In this document: in pieces, positions 30,770-39,648 of the stretch
Numbering within the stretch: position 1 is the stretch's first letter
Layout of the letters: every line of letters starts with the position of its first letter
Assembly (NCBI RefSeq): GCF_001662305.1
Contig: NZ_BDEP01000015.1
Coordinates: 216,900-280,899, forward strand
DNA length: 64,000 nucleotides
DNA from: Halomonas caseinilytica
Lineage (GTDB): Bacteria > Pseudomonadota > Gammaproteobacteria > Pseudomonadales > Halomonadaceae
Direction of reading: 5' to 3'
Position numbers and translations under genes: made by a program
The notes under the pieces: model-generated
The model's input: only the letters and a program-made list of their open reading frames with translations
Told to the model about the DNA's origin: nothing
Database searches by the model: none

Positions 30770-31147
30770 TCAGACCAGCCAGGTATCCACGTTTTCCGGC
30801 TTGCGGTGTTCCTGCAACCCCTTGAAGCCCTTGACGCAGCGGATGACCAGCCAGATCACCGCCAGCAGCCAGGTGAGGAAACCGATGAGGATGAAGGTCA
30901 GCAGGCCGGAGACGGCGAAGTAGAGCAGACCGATCCAGAAGGTGCGGATCTGGTAGCGGTAGTGCTCGTCGAGCCAGTCGGGCCCCTTGCCGCGATAGAC
31001 GTAGGCGATCACCACGCCGACCAGGGAGGTCAGCCCGCCGGTGACGATACCCGCCAGATGCAGGGCATAGATGACCATGGGAATGGTCGTATCGGGGCTG
31101 TGATTGGATTCGACGACCACGGGATCGTGGGGCGCTTTCTCGTTCAT
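30770..31147 (-). CDS. DUF4870-like small membrane protein
   Basis: 125 residues with three predicted helices (about 22-48, 68-92 and 94-110) and the pattern HYRYQIRTFWIGLLYF common in DUF4870/Tic20-like proteins. Function is unknown. It sits directly upstream of the lipid A acyltransferase homologue. Confidence 0.78.
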   Translation of the reverse strand: MNEKAPHDPVVVESNHSPDTTIPMVIYALHLAGIVTGGLTSLVGVVIAYVYRGKGPDWLDEHYRYQIRTFWIGLLYFAVSGLLTFILIGFLTWLLAVIWLVIRCVKGFKGLQEHRKPENVDTWLV

Positions 31148-31236
31148 CGGTCATCCTTGAAGGGTGGGTGAGAAGTGATGGTTGCCTGGTTCATGATACC
31201 TTGCACCGCGATCGATGCCACCGGGCGAGGGGCATG

Positions 31237-31617
31237 TCAGCGCAGCGGCCGGCTGATTTCCAGCAGGTTGCCGTCCGGGTCGCGCAGGTAGAGGGACTCG
31301 AGCTCGCCATTGGCACCCTGTCGCTTGACGGGGCCAAGCTCCACATCCACCGACAGGGCTTCCAGGTGGCGCTGAATCTCGTCCAGGGGCAACTGGCTGC
31401 GCAGGCAGAGGTCGAGGCTGCCCGGTGTCGGCGTGGCGGCGCGGGGTTCGATATCGGTGGCGGTCCAGTGCAGGCGCAGTGCCATGTCGCCGAGCATCAG
31501 GTCGACGCGTTCCCGGTCGCGATAGCGTACATCGAGCCCGAGAACCCGACTGTAGAAGTCCACGGCGCGGGAAATATCGGTCACGGTGATGACCAGATGG
31601 TCCAGACCTGACAGCAT
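31237..31617 (-). CDS. VOC-superfamily (glyoxalase/dioxygenase fold) protein
   Basis: 126-residue single VOC module pair: LDHLVITVTDISRAVDFYSRVLGLDV at the N-terminus and LYLRDPDGNLLEI at the C-terminus, giving the His...Glu metal ligands typical of virulence-protein/glyoxalase-type members. The ATG at 31615-31617 is chosen because AGGAG lies seven bases upstream; the frame opens ten codons earlier. The substrate is unknown. It is divergent from the methyltransferase gene with only 39 bp between starts. Confidence 0.83.
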   Translation of the reverse strand: MLSGLDHLVITVTDISRAVDFYSRVLGLDVRYRDRERVDLMLGDMALRLHWTATDIEPRAATPTPGSLDLCLRSQLPLDEIQRHLEALSVDVELGPVKRQGANGELESLYLRDPDGNLLEISRPLR

Positions 31618-31656
31618 GCATGTCTCCTTGAACGGTGTCTCTGACAAAAGAATACG

Positions 31657-32295
31657 ATGATGCAGACGTGTCCGCTATGCGCCTCGCCCGATACGGGCGT
31701 CTATCACCGCGAAAACGAACGTACCTACCTTCGATGTGGACATTGCACGCTCGTTTTCGTGCCCGCAGGGCAACATCTGTCCGCGGCCGAGGAGAAGGCC
31801 GTCTACGATTGCCACGAAAATCGCCCCGATGATCCTGGATACCGGCGTTTCCTGGGACGGCTCTTCACGCCTCTAGTCGCGCGCCTGCCGCCCGCGGCGC
31901 AAGGGCTGGACTTCGGATCGGGGCCCGGGCCGACCTTGTCGCTGATGTTCGAGGAGGCGGGACACCGGATGACGATCTTCGATCCCTTCTACGCGCCGGA
32001 CGAGACGGTATGGCAAGGGCGCTACGATTTCATCACGGCCACCGAGGTCGTCGAGCACCTCGCCGCGCCGGGGAGGGAGTTCGAACGGCTGGTCGCGCAT
32101 CTGAAACCCGGTGGCTGGCTGGGCCTGATGACCAAGCGCGTGCGCTCGCGAGAGGCGTTTGCCGGCTGGCATTATATCCGCGATCCCACCCATGTGGCCT
32201 TCTTTTCCGAGTCGACATTCCGGTGGTTGGGAAAACGCTTCGGCCTGCACCCATGTTTTCCTGCCGATGATGTTGTGCTGTTGCAGAAAGGGTAA
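31657..32295 (+). CDS. Class I SAM-dependent methyltransferase with N-terminal zinc ribbon
   Basis: 212 residues. The N-terminus has C-x2-C pairs (CPLCASPD and RCGHC), a putative zinc ribbon, then a Rossmann methyltransferase domain with LDFGSGPGPTLSLM (SAM motif I, about residue 85) and DFITATEVVEHL (motif IV region). This is the Methyltransf_23 layout often found near sugar or lipid modification genes; the substrate is unknown. It is shorter than many relatives and stands alone. Confidence 0.83.
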   Translation: MMQTCPLCASPDTGVYHRENERTYLRCGHCTLVFVPAGQHLSAAEEKAVYDCHENRPDDPGYRRFLGRLFTPLVARLPPAAQGLDFGSGPGPTLSLMFEEAGHRMTIFDPFYAPDETVWQGRYDFITATEVVEHLAAPGREFERLVAHLKPGGWLGLMTKRVRSREAFAGWHYIRDPTHVAFFSESTFRWLGKRFGLHPCFPADDVVLLQKG

Positions 32296-32454
32296 CCGGG
32301 CGCATTTGATAACCTGCCGTTATTGAAAGGGAAATTAACCACAGGGGCAGTGGAAACCGATTGGCCGGTCGAGGGGATGAGCGTATAGTCCGCGCGACGT
32401 CGCGATACGCTGCAGATCGTGGCGTCCCTTCCTTCCCTGCCACGAGAGTCCTTC

Positions 32455-33849
32455 ATGTCACGGCATCTGTTGTTCATGGTCCTGGCACCGTTGCTGGGGC
32501 TGTTCATCCTTGCCATCGGCAACGGGTCGCTGGCCACCCTGACCACCTTGCGGCTGGATTCCGCCGGTTATTCGCCACAGGTCATCGGCTGGGTGTCCTC
32601 GGCCTATTTCATCGGCCTGGCGCTGGGTGCGCTGTTCAATGACCGACTGCTGTTGGCGATCGGCCACATCCGTGCCTATGGCAGCTTCGCTTCCCTGGTG
32701 GCGGTGACCGTTCTCCTGCAGGGGCTGTTTGTCGACCCCGTGGGCTGGTTCGTGTTTCGCCTGATCGGTGGCTGGGCCACGGTCGGCGTCTTCCTGGTCA
32801 TCGAGAGTTGGTTGCTGGCTGCCGGCGAAGCGAAGTCCCGGGGCCGTTTGCTGGCGCTTTACATGATCGCCATGTATGGCGCGGGCGTGGTGGGACAGTT
32901 GATGCTCGGCGTGACCCAGTCGATGGGCAGCACGGCACCGTTCATGATCATCGGCATGCTGGCGGCGCTCTCGGTACTGCCGATGGCGATGATCCCTCGG
33001 GTGACGCCGTTGCTGGAGAAGGCGGAGCCGCTGTCTCCCTTGCGCCTTATCACCCTGACCCCCACCGGCGTGATGGGCAGTTTTGGCTCGGGATTGGCGG
33101 TGGCGGCGATCTACACCTTGTTGCCGCTCTATCTGCAGGGGATCGGCCATGGTGTCGACCGGGTCGGCCAACTGATGGCGGTGGTAGTGCTCGGGGCCAT
33201 GCTGCTGCAGTATCCGGTAGGCCGTTGGTCGGATCGCCATGACCGGCAGATGGTATTGATCCTGATGGGAGCGGCCTGCGCCCTGATTTCTGCCGGCATC
33301 CTCTGGCTGCCGCTGGGCGGTTGGGGATTGGCGGCCCTGCTGTTCCTGCTTGGCGGCGGGGTGTTCTCGCTGTATCCAGTCGCGGTCGGCCATGCCGCCG
33401 ACCGCGCCCCCGCCGGTGCCTTGGTGCGCATGAGCCAGGGCCTGCTGCTGATCAATGCGATCGGGTCGACCCTGAGTCCACCGGTGATTTCGCCGGTCAT
33501 GTCGGTGTTGGGAGACGAAGGACTCTTCTGGTGTCTGGGAGTGTTGGGCGTCGGGCTGGTTGGCTTTTTCGGCTGGCGGCGCAGTGTGCGTCCGGCGCCG
33601 GTGCCGGTGGCTCCCTTTTCGCCCACCACGCCGCTCAGTGCCGTGGGCGCCGAACTGGCGGTGACCGACGAGTGGGTACAGGGTGCCCTCGAGCACGAAC
33701 ATGTGGAAGATCTTTCCCATGCTGTGCCTGACGTGGCGGTGGCCGAGCCCTTGGTGGGGCCGCCACCACCCGACGAGGCCCATATTGCCTACTACGAGGA
33801 CGAGCCGGCGGCCGGCATGGAGCGGAACGGCTCGAAGGTTGCGACCTAG
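32455..33849 (+). CDS. MFS transporter, YcaD-like
   Basis: 464-residue major facilitator with 12 predicted helices. Resemblance to E. coli YcaD is seen in SSAYFIGLALGALFNDRLL and VIESWLLAAGEAKSRGRLLALYM, the RGRL loop being characteristic. The last ~75 residues are an extra acidic/proline-rich cytosolic tail beyond the twelfth helix. The ATG at 32455 directly precedes the first helix; the upstream GTG frame extension is rejected. The substrate is unknown. Confidence 0.87.
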   Translation: MSRHLLFMVLAPLLGLFILAIGNGSLATLTTLRLDSAGYSPQVIGWVSSAYFIGLALGALFNDRLLLAIGHIRAYGSFASLVAVTVLLQGLFVDPVGWFVFRLIGGWATVGVFLVIESWLLAAGEAKSRGRLLALYMIAMYGAGVVGQLMLGVTQSMGSTAPFMIIGMLAALSVLPMAMIPRVTPLLEKAEPLSPLRLITLTPTGVMGSFGSGLAVAAIYTLLPLYLQGIGHGVDRVGQLMAVVVLGAMLLQYPVGRWSDRHDRQMVLILMGAACALISAGILWLPLGGWGLAALLFLLGGGVFSLYPVAVGHAADRAPAGALVRMSQGLLLINAIGSTLSPPVISPVMSVLGDEGLFWCLGVLGVGLVGFFGWRRSVRPAPVPVAPFSPTTPLSAVGAELAVTDEWVQGALEHEHVEDLSHAVPDVAVAEPLVGPPPPDEAHIAYYEDEPAAGMERNGSKVAT

Positions 33850-33916
33850 GCATAATGGTTCATGAGGCGATGTGAAAATAAGCTCGTGCCTCAGTCCTTT
33901 CTGTCGAGGAGTCGTC

Positions 33917-35704
33917 ATGACCCCCTATATCGCCCCCGTTCGTGAGCATCGTTTCGTACTCGAGGAACTACTGGAACACGAGGCTTTGTCGCTACCCGGT
34001 TTCGAGGAGGTGGGGGCCGACCTGGTCGAAGCGGTACTCGAGGAGGCTGCGCGTCTCGCCGGGGAAGTGTGGGCACCGCTGAATGCCAGCGGCGACCGCC
34101 AGGGCTGCGTACGCCGTGATGACGGTGGCGTGAGCGTGCCGGAGGGGTTTGCCGACGCCTACCGAGCCTACGCCGAGGGAGGCTGGAACGGTATCGGTGT
34201 CGATCAGGCGCATGGCGGGCAGGGGTTGCCCGAGGTAGTGGCCAGTGCCGTGCAGGAAATGCTGCATGGGGCCAACATGGCCCTTGGGCTGTGCCCGATG
34301 CTGACCGCCGGTGCCATCGAGGCCTTGATACAGCATGGCGACGAGGCGCAATGCGCGCGTTATCTGGCGCCGCTGGTGGAGGGGCGCTGGACAGGCACGA
34401 TGAATCTCACCGAGCCCCAGGCTGGCTCCGACCTTTCCCGGGTGCGCACCCGGGCCGAGCCGACTGACGAAGCCGGCACGTACCGCCTGACCGGCCAGAA
34501 GATCTTCATCACCTGGGGCGAGCATGATTGCGCCGAGAATATCCTGCATCTGGTGCTGGCGCGCCTGCCCGACGCACCCGAAGGCAACAAGGGCATTTCG
34601 CTGTTTCTGGTGCCCAAGTTCCTTGTCGATGACGACGGTGAACCAGGTCAACGCAATGATGTTGTCTGCGCTTCCCTGGAACACAAGATGGGCATTCACG
34701 CGTCACCGACCTGCGTGCTGAGCTTCGGTGAGCGGGAAGGTGCCATCGGGTATCTGGTCGGCGAGCCGGGGCGCGGGTTGAACCACATGTTCACCATGAT
34801 GAATGCCGCGCGCCACAAGGTCGGCATCCAGGGCATCGGGGTGGCCGAGCGAGCCTGTCAGCAGGCGTTGGCCTACGCCCGGGAGCGTCGCCAGGGGCGC
34901 CGTAGCGGCGAGGAGTGCGCGATCGCCGAGCACCTCGATGTAAAGCGCATGTTGCTGTCGATGCGCGCGCGAACCGATGCCCTGCGCGCCCTGGCGCTGA
35001 CATGCGCGTCGGAGATGGACAAGGCGCGTCATGCCGAGGAAGACGATGCCCGGCGACGAGCCCAGGCTCGGGTCGATGTGCTGATCCCGGTGGTCAAGGC
35101 CTTTTCTACCGATCAGGCCGTGGAGATCGCCTCTTTGGGGATACAGGTTCACGGTGGCATGGGGTACATCGAGGAGACTGGCGCCGCTCAGTTGCTGCGC
35201 GACGCACGCATCGCGCCCATCTACGAGGGGACCAATGGTATCCAGGCCCTGGACCTGGCCGGTCGCAAGCTGGGTCGTGATGGCGGTGCTGCCTTGGCCG
35301 CCCTGATCGATGATGTTGAAGCCACGGCGTCGGCACTGGCCGCGCGCGAGGAACTGGTGGCGCTTGGCGAGAGCCTGGCCGGTGGGGCAGCCGACCTGCG
35401 CGTTGCCATGGCTGCCGTGCTGGAGAGCAGTCGTGATACCCAGCATGGCGAAGACGCCATTCAGGCCTTCGCCACGCCCTTTCTTTCGCTGGTCGGCCAT
35501 GTCCTGTGTGCCTGGCAGATGGGACGTGCCGCCCTGGTGGCCGAGGCGGCACTGCTTGACGGCAGTACGGATCCCTTCTATCGCGCCAAGTTGGCTGCCG
35601 CCGACTACGCCCTGCGTCATTGGTTGCCGGTCGGTCGTGCCCAACGTGCCGTGATCGAGGCCGGCGTGGATGGCCTGACGCACTACGTCCCGGATATCGA
35701 TTGA
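33917..35704 (+). CDS. Acyl-CoA dehydrogenase of the DmdC (3-methylmercaptopropionyl-CoA dehydrogenase) type
   Basis: 595-residue flavoprotein, longer than the ~380-residue standard acyl-CoA dehydrogenases because of a C-terminal extension, as in DmdC. Features: N-terminus MTPYIAPVREHRFVL, FAD/substrate segment WTGTMNLTEPQAGSDLS, GQKIFITWGEHD, and the catalytic-base region IYEGTNGIQALDLAGRK with Glu437. The start ATG at 33917 follows a GAGGAG. DmdC oxidises MMPA-CoA in DMSP demethylation, but many long acyl-CoA dehydrogenases in marine bacteria act on other acyl-CoAs; the downstream enoyl-CoA hydratase fits either use. Confidence 0.87.
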   Translation: MTPYIAPVREHRFVLEELLEHEALSLPGFEEVGADLVEAVLEEAARLAGEVWAPLNASGDRQGCVRRDDGGVSVPEGFADAYRAYAEGGWNGIGVDQAHGGQGLPEVVASAVQEMLHGANMALGLCPMLTAGAIEALIQHGDEAQCARYLAPLVEGRWTGTMNLTEPQAGSDLSRVRTRAEPTDEAGTYRLTGQKIFITWGEHDCAENILHLVLARLPDAPEGNKGISLFLVPKFLVDDDGEPGQRNDVVCASLEHKMGIHASPTCVLSFGEREGAIGYLVGEPGRGLNHMFTMMNAARHKVGIQGIGVAERACQQALAYARERRQGRRSGEECAIAEHLDVKRMLLSMRARTDALRALALTCASEMDKARHAEEDDARRRAQARVDVLIPVVKAFSTDQAVEIASLGIQVHGGMGYIEETGAAQLLRDARIAPIYEGTNGIQALDLAGRKLGRDGGAALAALIDDVEATASALAAREELVALGESLAGGAADLRVAMAAVLESSRDTQHGEDAIQAFATPFLSLVGHVLCAWQMGRAALVAEAALLDGSTDPFYRAKLAAADYALRHWLPVGRAQRAVIEAGVDGLTHYVPDID

Positions 35705-35761
35705 CTCCCTTTGTTGCTCTGTGTGGTAGCTCCGGTGGCCCACCCAAAGGAATGATTGCCG

Positions 35762-35787
35762 CCCAACCTAGCGTTCGCTAGGGTTGG
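35762..35787 (+). terminator. Hairpin in the acyl-CoA dehydrogenase / enoyl-CoA hydratase gap
   Basis: CCCAACC-TAGCG pairs with CGCTA-GGGTTGGG with one bulged G. Located 58 bp after the dehydrogenase stop and 38 bp before the next ATG, it may terminate or attenuate. Confidence 0.45.
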
Positions 35788-35824
35788 GGCGAAGCATCGT
35801 CGTTTCACAACATGAGGAGCTACC

Positions 35825-36601
35825 ATGAGCGAATCCTTGATCGAGGTGCGGGACAATGCCGGCATCGTGCGCCTGACCATCAACCGCCCCAAGGCGCTCA
35901 ATGCCTTGAACAGCGAGGTGATCGCCGAGCTCGAACGTCTTCTGGTCGATCTCGAGGGGCGCGATGACCTGCGTGCCGTCCTGATCACCGGGGCTGGTGA
36001 AAAGGCCTTCGTGGCTGGTGCCGACATCACGGAGATGCGCGGCAAGTCACCCCAGCAGGCTCGCGATTTCGCCGGCCAGGCACTGCGGACCATCAAGCGT
36101 CTGGAGACGTTGCCGGTGCCGGTGGTGGCTCTGGTCAACGGCTTCTGCCTGGGCGGCGGTTGCGAGCTGGCACTGGCCTGTGACTGGGCGGTAGCCAGCG
36201 ACAATGCCATCTTCGGCCAGCCCGAAGTGCAGCTCGGCGTGATTCCCGGGTTCGGCGGGACGCAGCGCTTGCCGAGGCGCGTCGGGCCGGCAATGGCGCT
36301 GGACCTGGTGACGACCGGCCGCAAGATCGATGCGGCCGAGGCGTTGCGCATCGGGCTGGTCAATCGTGTCATGACCCAGGATGAGCTGGAGGCTTACGCG
36401 GACGAGCTGGCCGGGCAGCTCGGCGGCAACGGACCGCAAGCGGTACGCAGCGCCAAGCAGGCCGTGCATGATGGTCTGGATCAGGATCTGGACAGTGCCC
36501 TGGCACTGGAAAACAGCCTGTTCGCGCTGTGCTTTGCCAGCGAAGAACAGACCGAGGGCATGGGCGCCTTCGTCGAGAAGCGCAAGCCGAACTTCCGCTA
36601 G
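35825..36601 (+). CDS. Enoyl-CoA hydratase (crotonase family)
   Basis: 258-residue crotonase. Oxyanion-hole segment KAFVAGADITEM, first catalytic Glu in CLGGGCELALACD, second Glu in FGQPEVQLGVIPGFGGTQRLPR; both acid residues needed for hydration are present. It catalyses hydration of trans-2-enoyl-CoA in fatty acid oxidation or a related pathway such as MMPA-CoA breakdown. It follows the DmdC-like dehydrogenase on the same strand and is closed by a hairpin. Confidence 0.9.
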   Translation: MSESLIEVRDNAGIVRLTINRPKALNALNSEVIAELERLLVDLEGRDDLRAVLITGAGEKAFVAGADITEMRGKSPQQARDFAGQALRTIKRLETLPVPVVALVNGFCLGGGCELALACDWAVASDNAIFGQPEVQLGVIPGFGGTQRLPRRVGPAMALDLVTTGRKIDAAEALRIGLVNRVMTQDELEAYADELAGQLGGNGPQAVRSAKQAVHDGLDQDLDSALALENSLFALCFASEEQTEGMGAFVEKRKPNFR

Positions 36602-36624
36602 CCATTGCCGGCAAGTTGTCCCGG

Positions 36625-36651
36625 ACGGCCACAGCGAGATGTCGTGGCCGT
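36625..36651 (+). terminator. Terminator-like hairpin after enoyl-CoA hydratase
   Basis: A perfect 8-bp stem (ACGGCCAC / GTGGCCGT) with an 11-nt loop is followed by TTTGGTTGATGTTG. It lies 24 bp after the stop. Confidence 0.55.
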
Positions 36652-36756
36652 TTGGTTGATGTTGTCATGGCCTGGCGTGTCCTCGAAGGCGCGTGACGGA
36701 AGAGAAAAGCAGTCAGCGGGACAAGTACCGTCAAGGTGATGACGGGAGGGGCTATA

Positions 36757-37206
36757 GTGGTGAAGCTTGAACGTGCCGAACCTCATCATCTGGATGCCGT
36801 CCTTGAGTTGGTACGTGCCTTTCATGCTGAAGAAGGTGTGACGCTCGAAGAAGAAAGGCGCTCTGAGGCGGTCAATACGCTGCTGAACGCCCGTCACTAC
36901 GGGTATATTTTTCTGATATATGCAGAGGAAGGTCTGATCGGTTACCTCGTGGTCTGTTTCGGCTATTCGATCGAGTTTGCCGGTCGCGATGCCTTCATCG
37001 ATGAATTGTATGTCATCCCTGAAGCACGTGGTCGGGGGGCGGGCAGGGCTGCTCTTACGGAGCTTTCGCAGACGATGCAGGAAAACGGGGTTGTCGCTCT
37101 GCATCTTGAAGTGGACAGATCGAATGACCGTGCACGATGCCTTTATCGAGAGATTGGATTCACGCCTCGCGACAACTATGGGCTGATGTCGCTATCGTTG
37201 GTGTGA
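36757..37206 (+). CDS. GNAT-family N-acetyltransferase
   Basis: 149 residues. Acetyl-CoA binding motif A is DELYVIPEARGRGAGRAAL (R/Q-x2-G-x-G/A pattern), with a final beta-strand and LYREIGF as motif B. The start is taken as GTG at 36757 because GGGAGGG lies seven bases upstream; the open frame begins earlier, at 36736. The base composition is a little less GC-rich than its neighbours. The acceptor substrate is unknown. Confidence 0.82.
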   Translation: MVKLERAEPHHLDAVLELVRAFHAEEGVTLEEERRSEAVNTLLNARHYGYIFLIYAEEGLIGYLVVCFGYSIEFAGRDAFIDELYVIPEARGRGAGRAALTELSQTMQENGVVALHLEVDRSNDRARCLYREIGFTPRDNYGLMSLSLV

Positions 37207-37260
37207 TTCCGTCATCAGTGCGACTTCTGATGACTCGGTCAGAAAATCGGGGAGTGCGAG

Positions 37261-37956
37261 ATGAAAACCATCGGCCTGTTGGGTGGCATGAGCTGGGAGT
37301 CCACGGAGAGCTATTATCGGGCGCTCAATACCGGCATCAAAGCGTCGCTGGGAGGCCTGCATTCAGCGAGGGTGGTGATGGTCAGCGTCGATTTCGCCGA
37401 TATCGAGGCGCTGCAGCGCCAAGGGGACTGGGAGGCCATGGCGAACATCCTGGCTCGGGAGGCGCGCCATATCCAGATGGCGGGAGCGGACATGTTGCTG
37501 ATCGCCACCAATACCATGCACAAGGTGGCACCCGAGGTGGCCGAGGCCATCGACATTCCCCTGCTGCATATCGCCGATGCCACCGGGGAACGGCTGGTGG
37601 CCGACGGCATGCAGCGTGTCGGCCTGCTGGGCACCCGCTTCACCATGGAACAGGACTTCTACAAGGCCCGCTTGACCGAGCGCTTCGGCATCGAGGTACT
37701 GGTGCCCGAGGAGGAGCAGAGGGAGCAGATCCACCGGGTCATCTATGAGGAACTGTGTCAGGGGCGGATCGAGCCGTCGTCCAAGGTCGGGTATCTCGAC
37801 ATCATCGAGACGTTGCACCAACGAGGCGCCGAGGCGGTGATCCTCGGCTGTACCGAAATTGCCCTGCTGGTCAATCAGACGGATACGGACTTGCCGCTCT
37901 ACGATACCACGGCGATCCATGCGGCCAGTGCCGTTGCCCGGGCGCTCGAGGCTTGA
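37261..37956 (+). CDS. Aspartate/glutamate racemase family, YgeA-type amino acid racemase
   Basis: 231-residue cofactor-independent racemase. It is close to E. coli YgeA from the N-terminus (MKTIGLLGGMSWEST) through GTRFTMEQDFYKARLTE. The two catalytic positions of the YgeA group are visible: Thr in ATNTMHK instead of the first Cys, and Cys in LGCTEIALL. YgeA acts on a broad range of L- and D-amino acids such as homoserine. It stands alone, with GGAG-type spacing upstream of the ATG. Confidence 0.88.
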   Translation: MKTIGLLGGMSWESTESYYRALNTGIKASLGGLHSARVVMVSVDFADIEALQRQGDWEAMANILAREARHIQMAGADMLLIATNTMHKVAPEVAEAIDIPLLHIADATGERLVADGMQRVGLLGTRFTMEQDFYKARLTERFGIEVLVPEEEQREQIHRVIYEELCQGRIEPSSKVGYLDIIETLHQRGAEAVILGCTEIALLVNQTDTDLPLYDTTAIHAASAVARALEA

Positions 37957-38031
37957 TGGGCTTCCGGCGGTGAGCAGCCGGGCTGGCGCTGGTAGAGTAA
38001 GGGATCACGAATTCGCCAAGGGAGAGGCAAG

Positions 38032-38889
38032 GTGCGCATTACTCAGCTCAACATCTATCCGGTCAAGTCATTGCGAGGCATCGGCCTGGAGGCGGCGTCG
38101 ATCACTGCCCGCGGGTTCGCCTTCGATCGGCACTGGATGGTCGTCGATGATGACAACCGTTTCGTGACCCAGCGGGAACTGCCGGCCATGGCCCAAGTGG
38201 CGGTAAGGCTCGAATCGCACGCCTTGATTCTCGAGCATGCCGACGCCGCCGAGCCCCTGGTCATCGAGCTTGAGCGCAATGAGGTGGCACCGCGCCTCGA
38301 GGTGCGCATCTGGAAGGAGGTCTGCGAGGCGCTGGACGAGGGAAGCAGGGCCTCCGACTGGTTGACCGAGGTACTCGGCCGCCCTGGCGGCAGTCGCCTG
38401 AGGCTGGTGCGCTTTCCCGATGACCAGCGTCGCGACATCGAGTCCGATTATCTGCGTGGTGAGAGTGCCCAGACCGGCTTCGCCGACGGCTACTCCTTTC
38501 TGGTGACGTCCGAGGCGTCACTCGCGGCGCTGAATGCGCGACTCCTCGACAAGGGGCTCGATGAAGTGCCGATGAGCCGGTTTCGTCCCAATATCGTGGT
38601 GCAAGGTGAAGCGGCCTTTGACGAACGGGAGTGGGATGAGCTCGGTAATGAGGAGGTGCGCCTGGGGCTGCGCAAGCCCTGCAAGCGTTGCAAGATCATC
38701 ACCCAGGATCAGCGGACCGGTGACGCCCCCACACCCAAGGAACCGCTCAAGACGTTGGTCGAGATGGCAACCCAGCCGGGCTGGAAAGGCACCTTCTTCG
38801 GGCAGAACGCCATTCTGCTGGCCGGCGAGGGACGAGAGTTGCGCGTGGGCGATCGGGTGAATGTCTCGAGGCGGCGTGCGGATAGCTGA
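38032..38889 (+). CDS. MOSC-domain molybdenum-cofactor protein (YcbX-like)
   Basis: 285 residues with an N-terminal MOSC_N beta-barrel (ITQLNIYPVKSLRGI; GFAFDRHWMVVDDDN) and a C-terminal MOSC domain containing the conserved Cys in KPCKRCKIITQDQRTG. The YcbX/mARC group binds the molybdenum cofactor and reduces N-hydroxylated base analogues. It lacks the C-terminal 2Fe-2S ferredoxin domain of E. coli YcbX, so it would need a separate electron donor. The start codon is GTG with GGGAGAGG upstream. Confidence 0.88.
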   Translation: MRITQLNIYPVKSLRGIGLEAASITARGFAFDRHWMVVDDDNRFVTQRELPAMAQVAVRLESHALILEHADAAEPLVIELERNEVAPRLEVRIWKEVCEALDEGSRASDWLTEVLGRPGGSRLRLVRFPDDQRRDIESDYLRGESAQTGFADGYSFLVTSEASLAALNARLLDKGLDEVPMSRFRPNIVVQGEAAFDEREWDELGNEEVRLGLRKPCKRCKIITQDQRTGDAPTPKEPLKTLVEMATQPGWKGTFFGQNAILLAGEGRELRVGDRVNVSRRRADS

Positions 38890-38947
38890 GCATGGCAAGA
38901 TGGTTCGGCAGCACGGGTTCGAGACCCTCGTGCGCGAGCCGCCCCTC

Positions 38948-38983
38948 ATCGGCATGGCGCTGCCCGTGGGCCGCCATGCCGAT
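38948..38983. terminator. Bidirectional terminator hairpin between convergent genes
   Basis: A perfect 12-bp stem (ATCGGCATGGCG / CGCCATGCCGAT) with a 12-nt loop that itself can pair (GCCC/GGGC) separates the MOSC gene and the convergent oxygenase gene. Confidence 0.65.
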
Positions 38984-38997
38984 AGCTCCTGAGGCAG

Positions 38998-39648
38998 TCA
39001 GCGAGCGGGGTCGATCATGCCCCCAAGCGAGGCATTGCGGCGGAACCAGCCGGCGATACTGGCCCGGGGCCAGCGGGTTGGCAGCACCTCATGGGGAATG
39101 GTCTCGGCGAGAAAACACACGAAGGTGCCGGCCTCGGGCCGGACCCGAGCCACCTCGCGCTCGTCGTCCGGTGAGTAGATGACCATTTCGCCCCCACCAT
39201 CCGACGGCCAGTCGGGCGTCAGATAACCGACCGTGGACACGACGCGATTGGCGCGCCCCCGGAAGCTGTCCAGATGGCGCCGATAGAAGGCGCCGGGCGG
39301 GTAGTGGGCAAAGTGAGCCTCGTACTCGAACAGGCCTAGAAACAGCGCCTGGTTCAGGGCCTGCTGGAGTTCTCCCATGGCATCGAGATAACGCCGCTGG
39401 GCCTGGCTCTCGCGATCCAGCCAGCGAATGGCGTCACCGCGCACATCGCGGCGCAGATGATGGTTGTCGCCACGGCCGATGCCGGCGGCCACCAGGGCGT
39501 CGCGTGCCGTCATGTCGTCGAGTTCGGCATGCAAGGCCTCGCACAGGGCGTCGGGGAGAAAGGCGGTGCCGACATACCACCCCTGGGTGACCAGGCCATC
39601 GATCAGTTCGCCAAGGCGGGCTTCGGGAAGTCGTGGCGTGTCGTTCAT
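38998..39648 (-). CDS. 2-oxoglutarate/Fe(II)-dependent oxygenase (prolyl 4-hydroxylase-like)
   Basis: 216 residues. The iron ligands are visible as H-x-D in YRRHLDSFRG and the distal His in AETIPHEVLP, with the 2OG-binding Arg/Ser region downstream (RASIAGWFRRN). The domain pattern is that of the P4Hc superfamily. Possible targets are proteins or small molecules; none can be named. Its ATG overlaps the stop of the upstream Nudix gene by four bases, so the two are translationally coupled. Confidence 0.82.
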   Translation of the reverse strand: MNDTPRLPEARLGELIDGLVTQGWYVGTAFLPDALCEALHAELDDMTARDALVAAGIGRGDNHHLRRDVRGDAIRWLDRESQAQRRYLDAMGELQQALNQALFLGLFEYEAHFAHYPPGAFYRRHLDSFRGRANRVVSTVGYLTPDWPSDGGGEMVIYSPDDEREVARVRPEAGTFVCFLAETIPHEVLPTRWPRASIAGWFRRNASLGGMIDPAR

